64,000 bases of DNA, taken from Acinetobacter sp. ANC 4178 (GTDB lineage Bacteria; Pseudomonadota; Gammaproteobacteria; Pseudomonadales; Moraxellaceae). The notes beneath the pieces are model-generated. The model saw nothing but the letters and a program-made list of their open reading frames with translations, did no database searches and was not told the origin of the DNA. A program made the translations under genes and the position numbers. The stretch spans positions 1 through 64,000 of the forward strand of contig NZ_SJOD01000003.1 of assembly GCF_004331175.1 (NCBI RefSeq), in the 5' to 3' direction. This document shows positions 56,190 through 64,000 of this stretch, piece after piece (the stretch's first letter is position 1; each line of letters starts with the position of its first letter).

Positions 56190-56212
56190 AAACCCGCCAT
56201 AAAGACGGGTTT
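56190..56212 (-). terminator. Terminator of cysN
   Basis: AAACCCGCC / GACGGGTTT, one mismatch, short loop and T run, about 20 bases after the cysN stop. Confidence 0.65.
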
Positions 56213-56231
56213 CTTTTAAATCAGCCCAGTC

Positions 56232-57848
56232 TTATAAACGAACCAATTCGACAATCTTCTCTGCAAGTTCTTCGACCGCATCTTGAGCAAATGTAACATC
56301 TGTACCGTCTACAAGATCAGTCACAACAACCACACCCGTTTCACACAACAACGCGACTTGCTCAGCGGTTAAGCCTGCTTTCGCAATTGCAACCACACCT
56401 TGTTGAATCAACAAGCTTTCTAACACTTGTGCTTGCTCAAGTGCTTTTGCTGTTACAGTCACAACTGCTGGTTTTTGACCTAAACGTGCAGCACGGTCTT
56501 CCGCAGAAACAGGGTTTACATGTGCAGACCACTCAACAGATTCTTCCACCATACCCGCACCAATCGTTACGTTATTCAAACGATCAATGAAGATAAACGA
56601 ACCTGTATAACGGCTGTCTTGATAACGGTCAAACACCACTGGCGCATCAAATTCAACAGTCACATTAGCAATCGCATTGAGATCAAGATGATCCACTTGC
56701 ATTTGCTCAAGTGTGTTCACGTTCGTACGGAAGTTAATGGCAGTCACTTTCGCAGGAACAGTTTGCGTACCCACTTTTAAGTTATACAACTTGCCAATCA
56801 CAAGCGGCTGATCCGCCATCCACACCACAGTCGCTTTTACCGAACGAGAAATTGCAGGAATACCCTGATCCGCACGGACCAACATATTGCCGCGTGATAC
56901 ATCAATCTCATCGTTTAGCGTTAATGTCACCGCTTGACCTGCAAATGCATGTTCAAGGTTGCCATCAAAAGTTACGATTTCTTTAACTGTTGAAGACTTA
57001 CCTGATGGTAAAGCAACAACTTTATCGCCCACGTTAATTTCACCCAGAGCAATCGTTCCCGCAAAACCACGGAAGTCGAGGTTTGGACGGTTTACATATT
57101 GCACAGGGAAACGGAAATCACGTTTCGCGGTATCACGGTTAATTTGTACCGACTCCAACGTACCCATTAAGGTTTCGCCCTTGTACCACGGGGTGTGTTC
57201 CGAAACATTCACCACGTTATCGCCATTCAATGCAGAAATAGGCGTAAAGATGATGTTGCTTGGCTTACGGTCACCCAATTGGCTGACGAAGTTGCCATAT
57301 TCCGCTTGAATTTCATTGAAACGGGTTTCAGAGAATTCAACCAAGTCCATTTTGTTGATCGCAACAATAATGTTCTTAATACCCAACAAGCTTGCAATAT
57401 ACGTGTGACGACGTGTTTGCGTTTGTACGCCATAACGCGCATCAATCAAAATGATCGCAAGGTCACAAGTAGACGCACCTGTAGCCATGTTACGCGTGTA
57501 TTGCTCATGTCCCGGGGTATCGGCAATGATAAACTTACGTTTTTCAGTCGAGAAATAACGATAAGCAACGTCAATGGTAATGCCTTGCTCACGTTCTGCT
57601 TGCAAACCATCTACAAGCAATGCCAAGTCAGGGGCATCGCCCGTCGTACCGACTTTTTTAGAGTCTCGCGTTACGGCTTGCAATTGATCTTCATAAATCA
57701 ATTTTGAATCGTAAAGCAAACGACCAATTAAAGTTGACTTACCATCATCGACGTTACCGCAAGTCAAAAAACGTAATAAGTCTTTATTTTCGTGTTGTTT
57801 CAAATATGCCAAGATATCTTGGCTAATCAGGTCAGATTGATGAGACAT
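56232..57848 (-). CDS. cysN: Sulfate adenylyltransferase subunit 1
   Basis: GTPase subunit of ATP sulfurylase, which makes APS from sulfate and ATP. Product of 538 residues. EF-Tu-type motifs [20 protein letters not shown] and NKMDLV, and the elongation-factor-like beta barrels ([19 protein letters not shown]). No APS-kinase (CysC) fusion is present; a tail of about 100 residues beyond the barrels is unassigned. Forms the complex with CysD, whose gene is immediately upstream. Confidence 0.95.
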   Translation of the reverse strand: MSHQSDLISQDILAYLKQHENKDLLRFLTCGNVDDGKSTLIGRLLYDSKLIYEDQLQAVTRDSKKVGTTGDAPDLALLVDGLQAEREQGITIDVAYRYFSTEKRKFIIADTPGHEQYTRNMATGASTCDLAIILIDARYGVQTQTRRHTYIASLLGIKNIIVAINKMDLVEFSETRFNEIQAEYGNFVSQLGDRKPSNIIFTPISALNGDNVVNVSEHTPWYKGETLMGTLESVQINRDTAKRDFRFPVQYVNRPNLDFRGFAGTIALGEINVGDKVVALPSGKSSTVKEIVTFDGNLEHAFAGQAVTLTLNDEIDVSRGNMLVRADQGIPAISRSVKATVVWMADQPLVIGKLYNLKVGTQTVPAKVTAINFRTNVNTLEQMQVDHLDLNAIANVTVEFDAPVVFDRYQDSRYTGSFIFIDRLNNVTIGAGMVEESVEWSAHVNPVSAEDRAARLGQKPAVVTVTAKALEQAQVLESLLIQQGVVAIAKAGLTAEQVALLCETGVVVVTDLVDGTDVTFAQDAVEELAEKIVELVRL

Positions 57849-57889
57849 TGCTCAAACTCCACAAATTCGTTGAAATCGTTTTAATCCTG

Positions 57890-57963
57890 AATCTCCCTAC
57901 ATCCCTCTTTATCAAAGAGGGACTTTTTCTCCTCTCTTTCTTAAAGAGAGGTTGGGAGAGATT
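57890..57963. repeat. REP-like double hairpin in the cysD-cysN spacer
   Basis: CCCTCTTT-ATC-AAAGAGGG (57903-57921) and CCTCTCTTT-CTT-AAAGAGAGG (57931-57951), bracketed by AATCTCCC and GGGAGAGATT. Resembles dispersed palindromic repeats; sits in the mRNA between the two subunit genes. Confidence 0.65.
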
Positions 57964-57965
57964 AA

Positions 57966-58880
57966 TTAGAAATAGCCTTCTTGCTTTTTCTTTTCCATCG
58001 AGCCTGCTTCATCATGGTCAATCATACGACCTTGACGTTCAGAGCTTGTGGCAAGAAGCATTTCTTGAATAATTTCCGGTAAAGTATTAGCCGTTGATTC
58101 AACCGCACCCGTGAGTGGGTAACAGCCTAAAGTACGGAAACGTACCGATTTCATTTGTGGAACTTCACCTTCTTTTAAAGGCATACGTTCATCATCAACC
58201 ATGATGAGTGTACCGCTACGTTCAACCACAGGACGTTCTGCAGCCAAATATAAAGGTACTAGTGGAATACTTTCTAAATAGATGTATTGCCAAATATCCA
58301 GCTCAGTCCAGTTTGACAATGGGAACACGCGAATACTTTCACCTTTGTTCACTTTACCGTTGTAAAGATTCCAAAGTTCAGGACGTTGGTTTTTAGGATC
58401 CCAACGATGCTTGCTATCACGGAAAGAATACACACGTTCTTTGGCACGTGATTTTTCTTCGTCACGACGTGCGCCACCAAAAGCGGCATCAAAACCATAC
58501 TTATCCAGTGCTTGTTTTAAGCCCTGAGTTTTCATGATGTCGGTATATTTTGAACTGCCATGATCAAACGGATTGATTCCAGCGTCTTTACCTTCTTTAT
58601 TTTGATGAACGATCAAATCGAAACCATGGGTTTTCGCCATGTTGTCACGGAAGGTGATCATCTCTTTGAATTTCCAGCCTGTATCGACATGCAATAGTGG
58701 GAATGGAAGTTTTGCAGGATAGAACGCTTTCAAGGCAAGATGCAGCATGACCGCTGAGTCTTTACCAATAGAATACAACATCACCGGATTTTCGAATTCG
58801 GCAGCTACTTCACGAATAATGTGAATACTCTCAGCTTCAAGCTGTTTAAGATGAGTAAGTCTTTCCTCATTTATTGACAT
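57966..58880 (-). CDS. cysD: Sulfate adenylyltransferase subunit 2
   Basis: Catalytic PP-loop subunit of ATP sulfurylase. Product of 304 residues from the ATG at 58880 (a GTG 9 bases upstream is less likely). PP-loop [13 protein letters not shown], and the signature [19 protein letters not shown]. Separated from cysN by a 117-base spacer containing a hairpin pair. Confidence 0.96.
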   Translation of the reverse strand: MSINEERLTHLKQLEAESIHIIREVAAEFENPVMLYSIGKDSAVMLHLALKAFYPAKLPFPLLHVDTGWKFKEMITFRDNMAKTHGFDLIVHQNKEGKDAGINPFDHGSSKYTDIMKTQGLKQALDKYGFDAAFGGARRDEEKSRAKERVYSFRDSKHRWDPKNQRPELWNLYNGKVNKGESIRVFPLSNWTELDIWQYIYLESIPLVPLYLAAERPVVERSGTLIMVDDERMPLKEGEVPQMKSVRFRTLGCYPLTGAVESTANTLPEIIQEMLLATSSERQGRMIDHDEAGSMEKKKQEGYF

Positions 58881-59088
58881 CGACAACACCGATTACTAAT
58901 TCGTGCTTATTACACATTCAACAATTGATATTCATTATAGAGATTTACTATTCACAACTATTGCTTGTTTTATTATATTGATATGCAAAATTATCATATA
59001 GAGCATAACTAATAATAACTATAAGTTTTCAAGCTATAGTAGACCCCTACCCGTTCAAAATGATTGCAAAGTTCTGGAAGATTTTAGC

Positions 59089-59301
59089 CTATTCACTCTT
59101 TGCCTGCGCAGCAGCTTCGCGCTGTTGCCTTAATTCAACACGCTTTTGAATTTCTGCACGCTCTAAATCATATTGCTTTTTATTCTCTGCATCGCTTTTT
59201 GCAGCTAAAAGTGCCATGCCAAGGATAAACACTGGAATGAGCAGCCCTAAGACCATTAATTTCCAAGGTATGGGCTTTTTATTCACTTCTGGTTGGCTCA
59301 T
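59089..59301 (-). CDS. Small single-pass membrane hypothetical protein
   Basis: Product of 70 residues: short N-terminal tail, transmembrane helix (LMVLGLLIPVFILGMALLA), then a charged Lys/Glu/Arg/Gln helix (AEIQKRVELRQQREAAA). The family is not recognised. Lies between cysD and the lipase-like gene, in the same direction. Confidence 0.6.
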   Translation of the reverse strand: MSQPEVNKKPIPWKLMVLGLLIPVFILGMALLAAKSDAENKKQYDLERAEIQKRVELRQQREAAAQAKSE

Positions 59302-59350
59302 AGGTGATTTAACTCAAATCTTGCTTTCTTCATTGTGCAACAATATAACA

Positions 59351-59380
59351 AAAAAGAGCCTCAATAATGAGACTCTTTTT
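59351..59380 (-). terminator. Terminator upstream of the 59301 gene
   Basis: AAAAAGAGCCTCA / TGAGACTCTTTTT, one mismatch. Ends the lipase-like transcript. Confidence 0.7.
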
Positions 59381-59404
59381 CACAAAGATTAATCTAAAAA
59401 TGAC

Positions 59405-60850
59405 TTAGAAATTGCCCGTACATTGTGGGTTTTGACTTGCATCTTTCTGAGCATCGGTTAACACGATACCCGTAGCCGCTGACATATTTGCTTGAATGAA
59501 ATCTACAGCATCTGCATTTTTACAAACGATCGTTTGCGTATGTGTTGCATTCGGCACGATAGTCAGCTTGTAGCCATCAGCATAAGTATTTTGCGGGAAA
59601 TACTTTGTGGCATTTGCTTGCATATTTGCATACAACGCTTGTGTCATTGGAGGTAATACCGCTTGATCATTCGCCCCTTGAATAATAAATACTGGGGTTT
59701 TAATCACTTTTGCTGCGGTTGCATTAGTGGCTGGCTGATTATCCACTAAGAATTTCTGAACCACTGGATCGGTTTTAATTTTATTTAAATCAATTCCGTA
59801 TTGGGCAATTAAATGTGTAGGGTCTTCATTTAAGAAAGCAAGTACCCCGACTTTAAATTGTTCTTGTAAACCATTCGCACTATTCGGGTCGGCATAACCT
59901 AAACATGCGCCATCATCGCCCGTACGGCCATAGGCTTTTTCTGCAATATCCGCCGCACCCGCAGTAAAGATATTTTTTAAATCGTAATTGGGTTGATATG
60001 CTTTAATACCTGAACTGGTCAGTGCTGCATAAGCCAACAACTCAGCATAACCATCTGCAATTTGACCAATTGCTGCTTGTCCTTGTGCTGCTGTAATTAA
60101 GTTGTTTGCAACTGCATAACGAACTTTTAGTAATTGTTCATCTAATCTATTCACACCCTTAGATTGATTATTTTCATCAAGATTCAACTGCGGATCGAGA
60201 TAAATTTGAATAATTGTTCCTAAGCTTGATGCTGGCGCACCCGCAACTGCCCCTTTATAACTGCTATCAGTATTGGCAAATTCCGCAGTGCCCAAGGAAG
60301 CATGTCCACCTTGTGACTGACCAATCGACATCCATGCGCCATTTAACTGCGTACCATAATGATCCTTTGCTGCTTTAACTGCCGCAATTGCTGAGTTTGC
60401 GGCACTAGATAAGTTCAAATAAGGGTGTACACCTGGTGTACCCAAACCTTCATAATCTGGTGCAACTATCACGTAACCTGCTGCCAATAAGGTATCTGCA
60501 AGAATTTTAAAGCGAGGGTTAAGTAGATTTTTGCTTGGCGCACAGCCATCTCCACCTCCGACTGTACCATGCTCCCAAACCACAACTCGATAACCATCTT
60601 TAGGCTGAATGGCTTTTGGAAATAAAACCATGGCAGTGGCTGTTGCAGTTTTCCCTTGAACATTGGTCATATTATAGGTCATGACTTTAATCGATGAGCT
60701 ATTCTCTACTGTATCTAAAGAATAATTCCCTTCAGATAAATAGGTTTTATTTGAATCGGCTACCGTATTATCGTCATCATCATTACAAGCTGTTAAAAAT
60801 AGACTTGAAAGTGTCAATGTAAGTGCCAAAGCTATTTTCGTGCGCTTCAT
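59405..60850 (-). CDS. Secretory-lipase-like lipoprotein
   Basis: Predicted lipoprotein of 481 residues from the ATG at 60850 with AAGGA upstream. Lipobox FLTAC, Cys about 22, then an Asp-rich stretch (NDDDDN). An alpha/beta hydrolase domain follows with nucleophile elbow IGQSQGGHA and a C-terminal His (NATHTQT). Resembles the LIP secretory lipase/esterase family. Extends up to 60937 without support. Substrate not determined. Confidence 0.82.
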   Translation of the reverse strand: MKRTKIALALTLTLSSLFLTACNDDDDNTVADSNKTYLSEGNYSLDTVENSSSIKVMTYNMTNVQGKTATATAMVLFPKAIQPKDGYRVVVWEHGTVGGGDGCAPSKNLLNPRFKILADTLLAAGYVIVAPDYEGLGTPGVHPYLNLSSAANSAIAAVKAAKDHYGTQLNGAWMSIGQSQGGHASLGTAEFANTDSSYKGAVAGAPASSLGTIIQIYLDPQLNLDENNQSKGVNRLDEQLLKVRYAVANNLITAAQGQAAIGQIADGYAELLAYAALTSSGIKAYQPNYDLKNIFTAGAADIAEKAYGRTGDDGACLGYADPNSANGLQEQFKVGVLAFLNEDPTHLIAQYGIDLNKIKTDPVVQKFLVDNQPATNATAAKVIKTPVFIIQGANDQAVLPPMTQALYANMQANATKYFPQNTYADGYKLTIVPNATHTQTIVCKNADAVDFIQANMSAATGIVLTDAQKDASQNPQCTGNF

Positions 60851-60913
60851 AAAATATCCTTTTTTAATCTTTATTTTTGGGCATGAAACTACATGCAGAA
60901 TTATTAAGGCATA

Positions 60914-60943
60914 AAAAAAGTGCCCTGTATAGGACACTCTTTA
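60914..60943 (-). terminator. Terminator of ubiCA
   Basis: AAAGTGCCCT-GTAT-AGGACACTCTTT, one mismatch, in the short spacer after ubiA. Confidence 0.65.
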
Positions 60944-60957
60944 ACCATATGGTCATT

Positions 60958-61839
60958 TTAAACTATTAATTCTAAAAAAATTCCCATAAATATTATCATT
61001 CCTACCCAACGATTGTGACGGAATGCCCAAAAACATATTTGTGGATCACGATCTTTGGTTTTAACCGCTTGAAAGATAAAATCACCTGCAACTAAAATTA
61101 ATGCAAGCATGCCAAATGGCATCAATAATTGCTCTAGAAATAAAGCAGTCGCAATTAAAATCAGGCTTAATATCTGCAACGCACCAATAATTTGAATATC
61201 GTAACGTCCAAATAAAATCGCGGTTGATTTCACTCCAATCTTTAAGTCATATTCACGGTCAGTAATGGCATATTGCGTATCATAAGCAACTGTCCATGCC
61301 AAATTACCAAAATATAATAGCCAGCAGGTTAATCCCAAAGGTTCTCCCACTGCGGTATAAGCCATAGGAATAGACCACGAAAATGCAGCCCCCAGAAAGA
61401 CTTGCGGCAAATGGGTATAGCGCTTCATAAAGGGATAGATAAAAGCGAGAAATAGCGCACCAAAAGAACAATAGAAGGTTTCTATCGGTAAAAACAGCAG
61501 CATACATGCGCTGGCAAAAACCAGAATTAGAAACACATAAATCGCTTCTTTCGCACTAATGACTCCTGTTGCCAAAGGTCTATTTTTTGTTCGTTCAACG
61601 TGTGCATCGACTTTACGATCAGCGAAGTCATTAATCGCACAACCTGCCGCACGCATAAAAATGGTGCCCAAAATCATTGGAATTAAAATTCCTAAACTTG
61701 GCATTCCTTTATTCGCTATCCATAAAGCCCACATGGTTGGCCAAAAAACCAACTCTGTACCAATAGGTTTATCAAAACGACATAAATAATAATAAGCTTC
61801 TAAGCGTTCACGCCAAGTAATATGTTGCACCGTAGCCAT
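60958..61839 (-). CDS. ubiA: 4-hydroxybenzoate octaprenyltransferase
   Basis: Attaches the polyprenyl chain to 4-hydroxybenzoate in ubiquinone synthesis. Integral membrane protein of 293 residues with the aspartate-rich motifs NDFADRKVDAHVERTKNRP and TDREYDLKIG. Lies 18 bases after ubiC. Confidence 0.96.
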   Translation of the reverse strand: MATVQHITWRERLEAYYYLCRFDKPIGTELVFWPTMWALWIANKGMPSLGILIPMILGTIFMRAAGCAINDFADRKVDAHVERTKNRPLATGVISAKEAIYVFLILVFASACMLLFLPIETFYCSFGALFLAFIYPFMKRYTHLPQVFLGAAFSWSIPMAYTAVGEPLGLTCWLLYFGNLAWTVAYDTQYAITDREYDLKIGVKSTAILFGRYDIQIIGALQILSLILIATALFLEQLLMPFGMLALILVAGDFIFQAVKTKDRDPQICFWAFRHNRWVGMIIFMGIFLELIV

Positions 61840-61857
61840 GAAAATCCTTCAACAATT

Positions 61858-62328
61858 TCATAATTTGGTTTTGCGTAGATACTGCTCGAATGCAGGTAAG
61901 AACGTTTCTTGCACAATAAATTTACAACCATGCCAAGTATAACAACTTTGACGTGTCCAACCATCTTCCAGCCAAATCACACGGCGTTCACATGCTGGAT
62001 TGGTGCGCTGAAACAAGAACCAGCCAATCGGTTTTGTGCCAATATGTTTAAACAGTCGTGCCCGACCTTGCAAACTTAGAATTGGAAAAATACTTTTCGC
62101 TTTGACCCAAGGCTGCTCTTCACAACCATACAGATAACTTTCTCGCACCCACGAGGTATGTTGTGGCGGCATTCTCATCCATTTCGCATTGATAAAATGC
62201 AGGCGCTGAAAATGCTCTTGAGTGGGCTGTACCCTAAATTTTCCACCCGCTAAATCCGTGAGTTGCTGCGTCAATGAACCTGAAGCATATAACCATGTTT
62301 TCAGTTCAGCTGGAATTTGCTGCTGCAT
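61858..62328 (-). CDS. ubiC: Chorismate lyase
   Basis: Makes 4-hydroxybenzoate and pyruvate from chorismate. Product of 156 residues with WVRESYLYG and IVQETFLPAF, which carry the catalytic Arg and Glu. Adjacent to ubiA, forming the ubiCA operon. Confidence 0.92.
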   Translation of the reverse strand: MQQQIPAELKTWLYASGSLTQQLTDLAGGKFRVQPTQEHFQRLHFINAKWMRMPPQHTSWVRESYLYGCEEQPWVKAKSIFPILSLQGRARLFKHIGTKPIGWFLFQRTNPACERRVIWLEDGWTRQSCYTWHGCKFIVQETFLPAFEQYLRKTKL

Positions 62329-62416
62329 AACCTTACCTGTTTAATTGATCTACTTTATGTTCAAACCCTTTTAGAGTTTATAAAGAATGTTATTGATTTA
62401 AGTTAAAGATCAATTA

Positions 62417-62692
62417 TTAACAATTATCTGTTTTTGCAATGACTTCAAATTTTCCTTGTGGTGTTTTCACCAAAATAAACCCTTCTGCACTCAAGTAAAA
62501 ACTTTGAGGATAATCATAATCGAGTGCCAATTCTGGGCTTTTTAGTGCAACAAACTCTGCCTGTTTATACCCTTCTGCTGTTCGACCAACTTCGACATAA
62601 GTCACCATTGAAAAGTTCAGTTTAAAACCTTTGTCATGGTCTTTGGGATCGATCCACGGATAAAAACTGGTGTGTTTCTTACGTTGAGCCAT
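62417..62692 (-). CDS. Hypothetical protein
   Basis: Product of 91 residues: Lys-rich start (MAQRKKHTSFYPWIDPKDHDKGF), then beta-rich (EFVALKSPELALDYDYP; FILVKTPQGKFEVIAK). No signal peptide. Family not recognised. In the same direction as glnA, downstream of its terminator. Confidence 0.65.
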   Translation of the reverse strand: MAQRKKHTSFYPWIDPKDHDKGFKLNFSMVTYVEVGRTAEGYKQAEFVALKSPELALDYDYPQSFYLSAEGFILVKTPQGKFEVIAKTDNC

Positions 62693-62730
62693 AAAGCTGA
62701 TCTATTTTTTAAATAAAACAGATCATACAA

Positions 62731-62759
62731 AAAAAACCCGCGACAAGCGCGGGTTTTTT
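62731..62759. terminator. Terminator after glnA
   Basis: AAAAAACCCGCG-ACAAG-CGCGGGTTTTTT, strong stem and T run, 21 bases after the glnA stop. Confidence 0.9.
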
Positions 62760-62780
62760 ACAGTGAAATTCAGTTCAGAA

Positions 62781-64000
62781 TCACAAGCTGTAGTACATAT
62801 CAAATTCAACTGGGTGAGTTGTCGTATTTAAACGACGAACTTCTTCAGTTTTAAGTTCGATGTACGCATCAAGCATTTCTTTAGTGAATACGCCACCTTT
62901 CAATAAGAATTCGTTATCCGCTTGAAGTGCTTCAAGTGCCATATCTAGGCTATGCGCAACTGTAGGGATTTTCGCTTCTTCTTCTGGAGGAAGGTCATAC
63001 AAGTTCTTGTCAGCAGCTTCACCTGGGTGAATCTTGTTTTGGATACCGTCGATACCCGCCATTAACAATGCTGCGAAACCTAAGTACGGGTTCATCATTG
63101 GATCTGGGAAACGAGCTTCGATACGCTTACCTTTAGGGCTAGAAACGTAAGGAATACGGATTGATGCAGAACGGTTACGCGCTGAGTATGCCAACATAAT
63201 TGGTGCTTCAAAGTGCGGAACTAAACGCTTGTACGAGTTTGTAGAAGGGTTAGTAATTGCATTCAATGCACGAGCGTGCTTGATTACACCACCGATGAAG
63301 TAAAGCGCCATTTCTGAAAGACCAGCGTATTCATCACCAGCAAACAAGTTCTTGCCATCTTTAGAGATAGACATGTGAACGTGCATACCTGAACCGTTGT
63401 CACCTACCATTGGTTTAGGCATAAACGTTGCAGTTTTTGCATATTGGTGCGCAACGTTCCAAACAGCATATTTAAACTGTTGAACTTCGTCAGCTTTACG
63501 AACCATAGTGTTGAAGCTCACACCAATTTCTAATTGGCAAGATGCAACTTCGTGGTGATGTACTTCTACACGACCTGGGCCCATGATGTCTTCAATTTTC
63601 GCACACATTTCTGCACGCATGTCATGTGAAGAATCAACTGGAGGAACTGGGAAGTAACCACCTTTTACACGTGGACGGTGACCAGAGTTACCAGACTCGT
63701 AGTCTTTACCAGTAGACCAAGCAGCTTCTTCAGCGATTAATGTATGACGAGCGCCAGACATATCGATGTCCCACTTCACTTCGTCAAATACAAAGAATTC
63801 TGGTTCTGGACCAAAGAATGCAGTATCACCAATCCCTGTAGATTTTAGGTATTCTTCTGCACGGCGAGCGATAGAACGTGGATCACGGTCATAACCTTGA
63901 CCAGTTGATGGCTCGATGACATCACAAGTAACAACTACTGTAGGCTCAGCGAAGAACGGGTCAATAAAACCAGTTTCAGCATCTGGGCGTAAAATCATGT
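62781..64000 (-). CDS. glnA: Glutamine synthetase, type I (cut by right edge)
   Basis: ATP-dependent synthesis of glutamine from glutamate and ammonia. About 406 residues of the C-terminal part are visible; the start is beyond the right edge, since the first ATG seen corresponds to an internal Met. Comparison with the usual 469-residue GlnA implies about 64 residues missing. Signatures: [67 protein letters not shown], and the adenylylation Tyr in NLYDLPPEE. Confidence 0.96.
   Translation of the reverse strand, partial: MILRPDAETGFIDPFFAEPTVVVTCDVIEPSTGQGYDRDPRSIARRAEEYLKSTGIGDTAFFGPEPEFFVFDEVKWDIDMSGARHTLIAEEAAWSTGKDYESGNSGHRPRVKGGYFPVPPVDSSHDMRAEMCAKIEDIMGPGRVEVHHHEVASCQLEIGVSFNTMVRKADEVQQFKYAVWNVAHQYAKTATFMPKPMVGDNGSGMHVHMSISKDGKNLFAGDEYAGLSEMALYFIGGVIKHARALNAITNPSTNSYKRLVPHFEAPIMLAYSARNRSASIRIPYVSSPKGKRIEARFPDPMMNPYLGFAALLMAGIDGIQNKIHPGEAADKNLYDLPPEEEAKIPTVAHSLDMALEALQADNEFLLKGGVFTKEMLDAYIELKTEEVRRLNTTTHPVEFDMYYSL

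Noticed and set aside
1..64000. tRNA, rRNA, CRISPR arrays, complete insertion sequences or prophage
   Set aside because: None was recognised by reading through the window. tRNA and CRISPR absence was not confirmed with dedicated tools.

Overview
The window is a contiguous piece of bacterial chromosome, AT-rich (about 40% GC by eye), with dense, mostly housekeeping gene content. TolA-TolB-Pal, the Hda/AI-2E/purMN block, etfBA, the lptM-lysA-dapF-xerC block and the GlyGly-CTERM surface proteins, together with sequence character and gene order, point to the gammaproteobacterial genus Acinetobacter (Moraxellaceae). The species cannot be fixed from the sequence alone. No rRNA, tRNA, CRISPR array or intact insertion sequence was seen. 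Both edges cut genes: tolA on the left and glnA on the right.

Layout, left to right. 1-6.8 kb: cell-envelope Tol-Pal genes, fructose-1,6-bisphosphatase, a SpoU-type RNA methyltransferase, and a three-gene sigma factor / small membrane protein / DUF3106 operon. 6.9-11.1 kb: two tandem CSLREA-type secreted proteins with GlyGly-CTERM tails. 11.5-24.6 kb: hda and an AI-2E permease divergent from purMN, then envelope and DNA-uptake genes (SppA-type peptidase, LpxL/LpxM-type acyltransferase, ComEC, LolD and LolC/E), PilZ, EamA and YaiI. 24.9-33.4 kb: a hypothetical gene, an AT-rich spacer with two perfect DnaA boxes and a 46-residue ORF, serC, a protein with the COQ4 metal-binding motif, and a TolC/HlyD/two-permease export operon under a palindromic operator but with no ATPase gene. 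33.7-48 kb: a dicarboxylate symporter, gyrA with a large charged insertion, etfBA, a LysE exporter divergent from an Lrp-type regulator, xerC, and the lptM-lysA-dapF operon. 47.7-54.7 kb: two amino-acid transporters, radA, a Tim44-like protein and tehB. 54.75-56.2 kb: a small AT-rich accessory patch with an IS3-like/MITE remnant, an apparently broken terminator and two unrecognised genes. 56.2-64 kb: cysDN, a secretory-lipase-like lipoprotein, ubiC-ubiA and glnA.

Several genes work together. Tol-Pal, Lol, LptM, SppA and the acyltransferase maintain the outer membrane. XerC, GyrA, RadA and Hda serve chromosome maintenance, and ComEC serves DNA uptake. UbiC and UbiA make the first ubiquinone intermediates, and a Coq4-like protein lies elsewhere in the window. 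CysDN activates sulfate. EtfAB passes electrons from acyl-CoA dehydrogenases toward quinone. The most unusual material is the accessory patch at 54.75-56.2 kb, the ATPase-less export operon with its operator, the DnaA-box spacer, the GyrA insertion and the tandem GlyGly-CTERM proteins. None of these is proven to be a new system. Start sites were moved inward from the longest reading frame where a ribosome-binding site or family start favoured it.
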